Part shown: piece after piece, positions 6,450-9,426 of the stretch | Layout: each line of letters starts with the position of its first letter | How positions within the stretch are numbered: position 1 is the stretch's first letter | NCBI GenBank assembly: GCA_022865865.1 | Contig: JALHTN010000291.1 | Span: 1 to 9,426 of the forward strand | Length of the DNA: 9,426 nt | Origin: Anaerolineales bacterium | GTDB taxonomy: Bacteria; Chloroflexota; Anaerolineae; Anaerolineales; UBA4823 | Direction: 5' to 3' | Made by a program: the position numbers and the translations under genes | Notes under the pieces: generated by a model | Told to the model about the DNA's origin: nothing | Database searches by the model: none | What the model saw: only the letters and a program-made list of their open reading frames with translations

Positions 6450-8237
6450 CTAACCATCTGAAGGATTCTCGTCTAAGGATGAGGGAATTGTAATGACAAG
6501 CCTGGTACCTTGATTCGGAGCGGAATCAATTTCCAGGTCCGCACCGATCAGCTCAGCCCGTTCATGCAAGCCTAAGAGACCGTAATGACCGAATGGAGCA
6601 AATTCTGCCGGGCTTTCAGGTACGAAGAACCCAGTCCCATCATCAGTGATTGAAAGGATGGTAGATTGGGAGGTGAAATGAATTACGATAGATGCTTGTG
6701 AGGCTTTGGCGTGGCGAGAAATATTGCTAAGACCTTCCTGAGCCATTCGATAAAGAGCCAATTCAACTTCTGGGGAAAACCGCTGTTCGCTGCCAATGCT
6801 CTGGAACTCAACAGGAATGTCGATGGCGTTGGTGGTTTCTCGAGCAAGCATCTCTAATGTGGCCACCAGACCCAAATCTTCGAGATAAAGGGGGCGTAAA
6901 TCCCGGATGATGCGTCTTAGGTCATGGATTGACTGATCAGTCATGTTTTGGATCTCTTGCAATTGATCAATGGTAGCTCTATCTTCCTGTGATATGGTGG
7001 TCAATTGGACTCGCTGTTTGAGTGCAATCAAACTTTGGATCGTGTCATCATGTAATTCTCTTGCCAACCGCCGGCGCTCTTCCTCCTGACCGGTGGTGAT
7101 GGCGCTGATATAGCCGCGCAATCCTTGTTGGGCGATCTTAACTTTGTGAGCCATGTGGATCAGAGAGCGCTGCAAGCGGTTAATCTCCTCGATTCCTTCA
7201 ACGGGCTCTTCTATGGCTTGAAAATCTCCCCAAGCTAATCTTGCGGCTCGATCTTCCAGAGACTGTAAAGGTTGGACGATCCGGCGAGCTCCAAACCATA
7301 ATGCTATCAAGGACAGGATTAACACCGGAACGAATACTAAGGGGGCAAGCAGTGTTGAGTTCAGGAGAGGGTTTGTCACCGATTCCCATGGTTCCTCGAT
7401 TACCACTCCCCAACTCACCAAAGGAACTGAGCTGTAGGCTGTGACATGTTCGCTGCCATTGACTGGGAAATATGTAGCCCCACTCTCACCTGCCAACACT
7501 TCTGACACCCCTGGATGAGAATCACTCATATGTTCCGGTATTGGTTCGCCAATTGAAAACACAACCTGACGATCTCCATCTACCAAGAAGGCAGTAGCAT
7601 GTTCCCCGGGATCAAATGCACTGAACAACGGTTGGTAAGCAACTGAAGCAACCGTAAACGCCCCGACTGCAATTGGATCCGAAGGGCCAGATCTTGCGTA
7701 TATTAATACGATGAAATTATCTGAATTTGGAGAAGGTATGACCTTGGTAAAATGCACGCCTGAATCAAAACCCAAATCCCCCTTATCCATCGGTAGTTGT
7801 ACAATTTCGAAAAGGTTATCCCAATTCGCAATATCACCTCTGCTGGTAATCAATGATCCCTGCGGCGTCAGGTAAGCCAACCCCAAATCGAATTCCTGAT
7901 CCAGGAAGGCGGACGACTCAAGAATATCGTCAAGTGAAGCTTCTTCATTTCCTCGAATTGCCAGACTCTGGATTAAGTCGGCCCGGAGGAGTAATTGGGC
8001 GTTTATCGCATTGGCGACCGACCTGGCTGCACGCTCATCTCTTTCACCTACTAAATTTCGCATAGCGGTTTGGTGTAGACTAGTGCTTCCAATTGCGACG
8101 ACCAATACCAAAATCGTCAGCGGTAGGAATACTAATGCAACTACCTGGACGGTTAACTTCTGCCATCGTGGTCTGTGGGCATCATTCCCACCTGGTTTTG
8201 ATCGGGTATCTTCGTTAATTCGGGCCATAATTATCAT
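6450..8237 (-). CDS. NarX-type membrane sensor histidine kinase
   Basis: A 595-residue kinase (592 if the in-frame ATG at 8228 is used). TM1 is about residues 28-52. A large external sensor region (about 55-290, PAS/Cache-like, function unassigned) and TM2 (about 295-317) follow, then HAMP (about 318-370). HisKA_3 carries EEERRRLARELHDDTIQSL with phospho-acceptor His396. HATPase_c carries LYRMAQEGLSNISRHAKAS, DDGTGF and GLLGLHERAELIGADLEID. HisKA_3 kinases pair with NarL-type regulators, and one lies at 8937-9426 on the same strand, beyond the divergent cupredoxin gene. The external region lacks a Met- or His-rich metal patch, so its signal is unknown. Neither start has a Shine-Dalgarno sequence, and a 10-bp palindrome abuts the first ATG, hinting at a leaderless or self-regulated message. 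Confidence 0.9.
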   Translation of the reverse strand: MIIMARINEDTRSKPGGNDAHRPRWQKLTVQVVALVFLPLTILVLVVAIGSTSLHQTAMRNLVGERDERAARSVANAINAQLLLRADLIQSLAIRGNEEASLDDILESSAFLDQEFDLGLAYLTPQGSLITSRGDIANWDNLFEIVQLPMDKGDLGFDSGVHFTKVIPSPNSDNFIVLIYARSGPSDPIAVGAFTVASVAYQPLFSAFDPGEHATAFLVDGDRQVVFSIGEPIPEHMSDSHPGVSEVLAGESGATYFPVNGSEHVTAYSSVPLVSWGVVIEEPWESVTNPLLNSTLLAPLVFVPVLILSLIALWFGARRIVQPLQSLEDRAARLAWGDFQAIEEPVEGIEEINRLQRSLIHMAHKVKIAQQGLRGYISAITTGQEEERRRLARELHDDTIQSLIALKQRVQLTTISQEDRATIDQLQEIQNMTDQSIHDLRRIIRDLRPLYLEDLGLVATLEMLARETTNAIDIPVEFQSIGSEQRFSPEVELALYRMAQEGLSNISRHAKASQASIVIHFTSQSTILSITDDGTGFFVPESPAEFAPFGHYGLLGLHERAELIGADLEIDSAPNQGTRLVITIPSSLDENPSDG

Positions 8238-8239
8238 AT

Positions 8240-8279
8240 ATAGGCAATCTTGCCTATATTTATCTCCGCCAAATTGCGC
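8240..8279 (-). promoter_or_regulatory. Shared 40-bp regulatory element between kinase and cupredoxin genes
   Basis: This is the best inverted repeat of the three copies: ATATAGGCAA and TTGCCTATAT (8238-8247 and 8250-8259) with a 2-base spacer. Then, toward the cupredoxin gene, come TCTCCGCCAAA and TTGCGC. It aligns to the copB copy at 30 of 40 and to the selenoprotein copy at 28 of 40 positions. The GCGC end is 66 nt before the cupredoxin start; the palindrome touches the kinase ATG at 8237. It could control both divergent genes. The 7-2-7 spacing of TAGGCAA/TTGCCTA recalls NarL-family sites, although the bases differ from the NarL consensus. Confidence 0.65.
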
Positions 8280-8288
8280 TTCTATAAT
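8260..8288 (+). promoter_or_regulatory. Candidate promoter of cupredoxin gene
   Basis: A perfect TATAAT -10 at 8283-8288 has TTATCT at 8260-8265 in the -35 position with 17-bp spacing. The -35 matches only three of six bases and sits directly next to the palindrome ending at 8259. A weak -35 abutting an operator is the usual layout of an activator-dependent promoter. Confidence 0.45.
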
Positions 8289-8344
8289 TTACAGGTAGAA
8301 ATTATTATACATTGAGTCAAGTTTCGAAAAATTAAGGAGATAAG

Positions 8345-8875
8345 ATGAGAAAAATAGGTTGGATCACTTTTTTGGTCGCCATCCCACTAATATTGGCAGC
8401 GTGCAGTTCGGCGGCACCCCCTGAGCCTCTAGAGATGACCATAAATATGGCTGAATATGCTTTTACGCCAGCTGATTTAGAATTCCAGGTTGGGCAGGAG
8501 GTTACCCTTCACCTAACGAATTCCGGTGCGTTGGAGCACGAGATCATGTTTGGCCGGGACGTGATGATGATGGATGGTATGCCCAATGGGTTCAACGTCG
8601 ATATGTTTGAGACTGCTGGTGTGGAACCAGATGTATCTGTTGAGATGTCCATGGAGACCGAAGCTGAAGGTGATGAACACAGCGAGGGAGATGAGCATAT
8701 GGAAGAAGATGGTCACTCTGGTTTCATGGTTAAAGTTCCAGTTACACATGATGTTTATACAATGACCTTTACTGTCACGGAAGACATGGTGGGTGAATGG
8801 GAAATGGGATGCTTTTTACTCGATGGGGTCCACTATAATTCAGGAATGGTTGGAACACTAAACGTAGAAAAATAA
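8345..8875 (+). CDS. Cupredoxin-domain lipoprotein
   Basis: A 176-residue blue-copper-type protein on the outer face of the membrane. The signal peptide ends in the lipobox LAAC (Cys20). A cupredoxin fold follows (about 30-176). Candidate type 1 copper ligands are His65 in LEHEIM, Cys156 in MGCF, His163 in GVHY and Met168 in SGMVG, in the standard order. The Cys-to-His spacing (seven residues) is longer than in plastocyanin or azurin. Residues about 96-126 form an inserted acidic loop rich in Glu, His and Met (EGDEHSEGDEHMEEDGH) that could hold extra copper. The role is copper binding/buffering or electron transfer. AAGGAG ends five to six bases before ATG 8345. It is divergent from the kinase gene, shares the 40-bp element, and ends at a strong terminator. 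Confidence 0.88.
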   Translation: MRKIGWITFLVAIPLILAACSSAAPPEPLEMTINMAEYAFTPADLEFQVGQEVTLHLTNSGALEHEIMFGRDVMMMDGMPNGFNVDMFETAGVEPDVSVEMSMETEAEGDEHSEGDEHMEEDGHSGFMVKVPVTHDVYTMTFTVTEDMVGEWEMGCFLLDGVHYNSGMVGTLNVEK

Positions 8876-8899
8876 ACACCCCGCGAAATCAAGATAATT

Positions 8900-8931
8900 G
8901 GGCGATTTTGAAGATAAATCGCCCTTTTTTT
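8900..8931 (+). terminator. Intrinsic terminator of cupredoxin gene
   Basis: GGGCGATTT (8900-8908) pairs with AAATCGCCC (8916-8924) around a 7-base loop and is followed by seven T residues. It starts 25 nt after the cupredoxin stop. In the opposite direction the stem is followed by AATTATC, so it may weakly end the convergent response-regulator transcript too. Confidence 0.92.
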
Positions 8932-8936
8932 ATTAC

Positions 8937-9426
8937 TTACTGGATTTCTCCCAAATCCGATGGCAACCAACCCATGGATACAGCGCGCATCACTGCTTCC
9001 GTTCGGCTGCCAGATTGTAATTTGGAGAAGATATGGGCAAGATGTCCCTGCACAGTACGGTCGCTGATGCCCAGTTGAACGCCAATAGCTTTATTGGTGT
9101 AACCTTTTGCCACCAAAGCCAAAACCTCCAACTCGCGACGGGTTAATCTTTCAACCATTTGTTCTTGGAATCCAGATGAAACCTGGGCGACCATCTTCTG
9201 AACGATTTCGGCATCAAGCGCAGAATTTCCTGCATGTACATCTCTCACCGCCCGAATGATCTCTTTTGGAGAGGCAGTCTTCAAGACGTAGCCATTTGCA
9301 CCTGCCTGTAAGACAGCCATCACATACGGATCATCATCAAATGCCGTCAAAATAAGGACACTAACTTCACGATGATGCTCACGGACCCAACGAGTCACTT
9401 CGATACCGCTGGCTTTAGGCATCTGG
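8937..9426 (-). CDS. NarL/LuxR-type response regulator, 5' end off window
   Basis: The visible part begins within the receiver domain at QMPKASGIEV, the segment immediately after the phospho-acceptor Asp of a D-x-Q-M-P motif. That Asp and the true start are therefore outside the window, and the Met at 9422 is internal. The rest of the receiver (LILTAFDD, GANGYVLKTASPKEI) is followed by a LuxR-type helix-turn-helix (LTRRELEVLALVAKGYTNKAI, LGISDRTVQGHLAHIFSKL). It is the natural partner of the HisKA_3 kinase at 6450-8237, from which it is separated by the convergently arranged cupredoxin gene. NarL-family proteins often bind inverted repeats with a 2-bp spacer, matching the palindromic half of the shared element, which makes it a candidate regulator of this island. 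Confidence 0.9.
   Translation of the reverse strand, partial: QMPKASGIEVTRWVREHHREVSVLILTAFDDDPYVMAVLQAGANGYVLKTASPKEIIRAVRDVHAGNSALDAEIVQKMVAQVSSGFQEQMVERLTRRELEVLALVAKGYTNKAIGVQLGISDRTVQGHLAHIFSKLQSGSRTEAVMRAVSMGWLPSDLGEIQ

Noticed and set aside
9420..9422. ATG at 9422 as the start of the NarL-type regulator
   Set aside because: It encodes the Met of the QMP segment that follows the phospho-acceptor Asp; the frame continues to the window edge.
1..9426. CRISPR arrays, tRNA or rRNA genes, insertion sequences
   Set aside because: No regularly spaced direct repeats, cloverleaf-like or rRNA segments, transposase motifs or terminal repeats were seen on either strand.

Overview
The window reads as a compact metal/redox-response island from a free-living bacterium. 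My best guess is a Chloroflexota (Anaerolineae-like) genome: moderate GC, several lipoproteins with classical lipoboxes, and a CopB-type copper ATPase next to cupredoxin, SHOCT and two-component genes. That placement rests on gene style only and is tentative. All genes but one lie on the minus strand, and both end genes are cut by the window edges.

Layout, left to right. (1) 1-767: 5' part of a copB-like copper P-type ATPase with a His-rich N-terminus. (2) 768-1243: non-coding, carrying one copy of a shared 40-bp promoter element. (3) 1244-2791: a likely minus-strand operon of two SHOCT-domain membrane proteins followed by an NnrU/MddA-like integral-membrane methyltransferase. (4) 2792-3139: non-coding, with a perfect 12-bp hairpin and a CsoR-box-like palindrome. 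(5) 3140-6243: a four-gene minus-strand operon in the order thioredoxin-fold lipoprotein, rhodanese lipoprotein, OmpR-family response regulator, histidine kinase with a Met-rich external loop. (6) 6450-8237: NarX-type histidine kinase. (7) 8345-8875: the only plus-strand gene, a cupredoxin lipoprotein with a strong terminator. (8) 8937-9426: NarL-type response regulator, 5' end off the window.

The main discovery is at 5509-6243. A conventional gene call starts at 6090 and gives an oddly headless thioredoxin. The same frame continues upstream through two in-frame UGA codons, spaced exactly as the two cysteines of a thioredoxin CxxC motif, to an ATG at 6243 with a good ribosome site and a lipoprotein signal peptide. 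Eleven nucleotides after the second UGA is a 7-bp hairpin with a GUG loop, matching bacterial SECIS geometry. Three other genes here stop at UGA, so the code is not reassigned. I read the gene as a membrane-anchored selenoprotein with a Sec-Ala-Pro-Sec active site and a C-terminal domain I recognise only as conserved and uncharacterised.

The second discovery is a 40-bp element at 871-910 (+), 6304-6343 (+) and 8240-8279 (-). It has the same orientation relative to copB, the selenoprotein operon and the cupredoxin gene. It combines an inverted repeat of TAGGCAA/TTGCCTA type (7-2-7 spacing) with a GCGC..TTTGGCGGAGA-type block. This suggests one regulator controls copper export, the extracytoplasmic cupredoxin and the selenothioredoxin/rhodanese/sensor operon. 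Together the genes look like an extracytoplasmic copper (or other soft metal) and thiol/selenol redox defence system with two two-component regulators.
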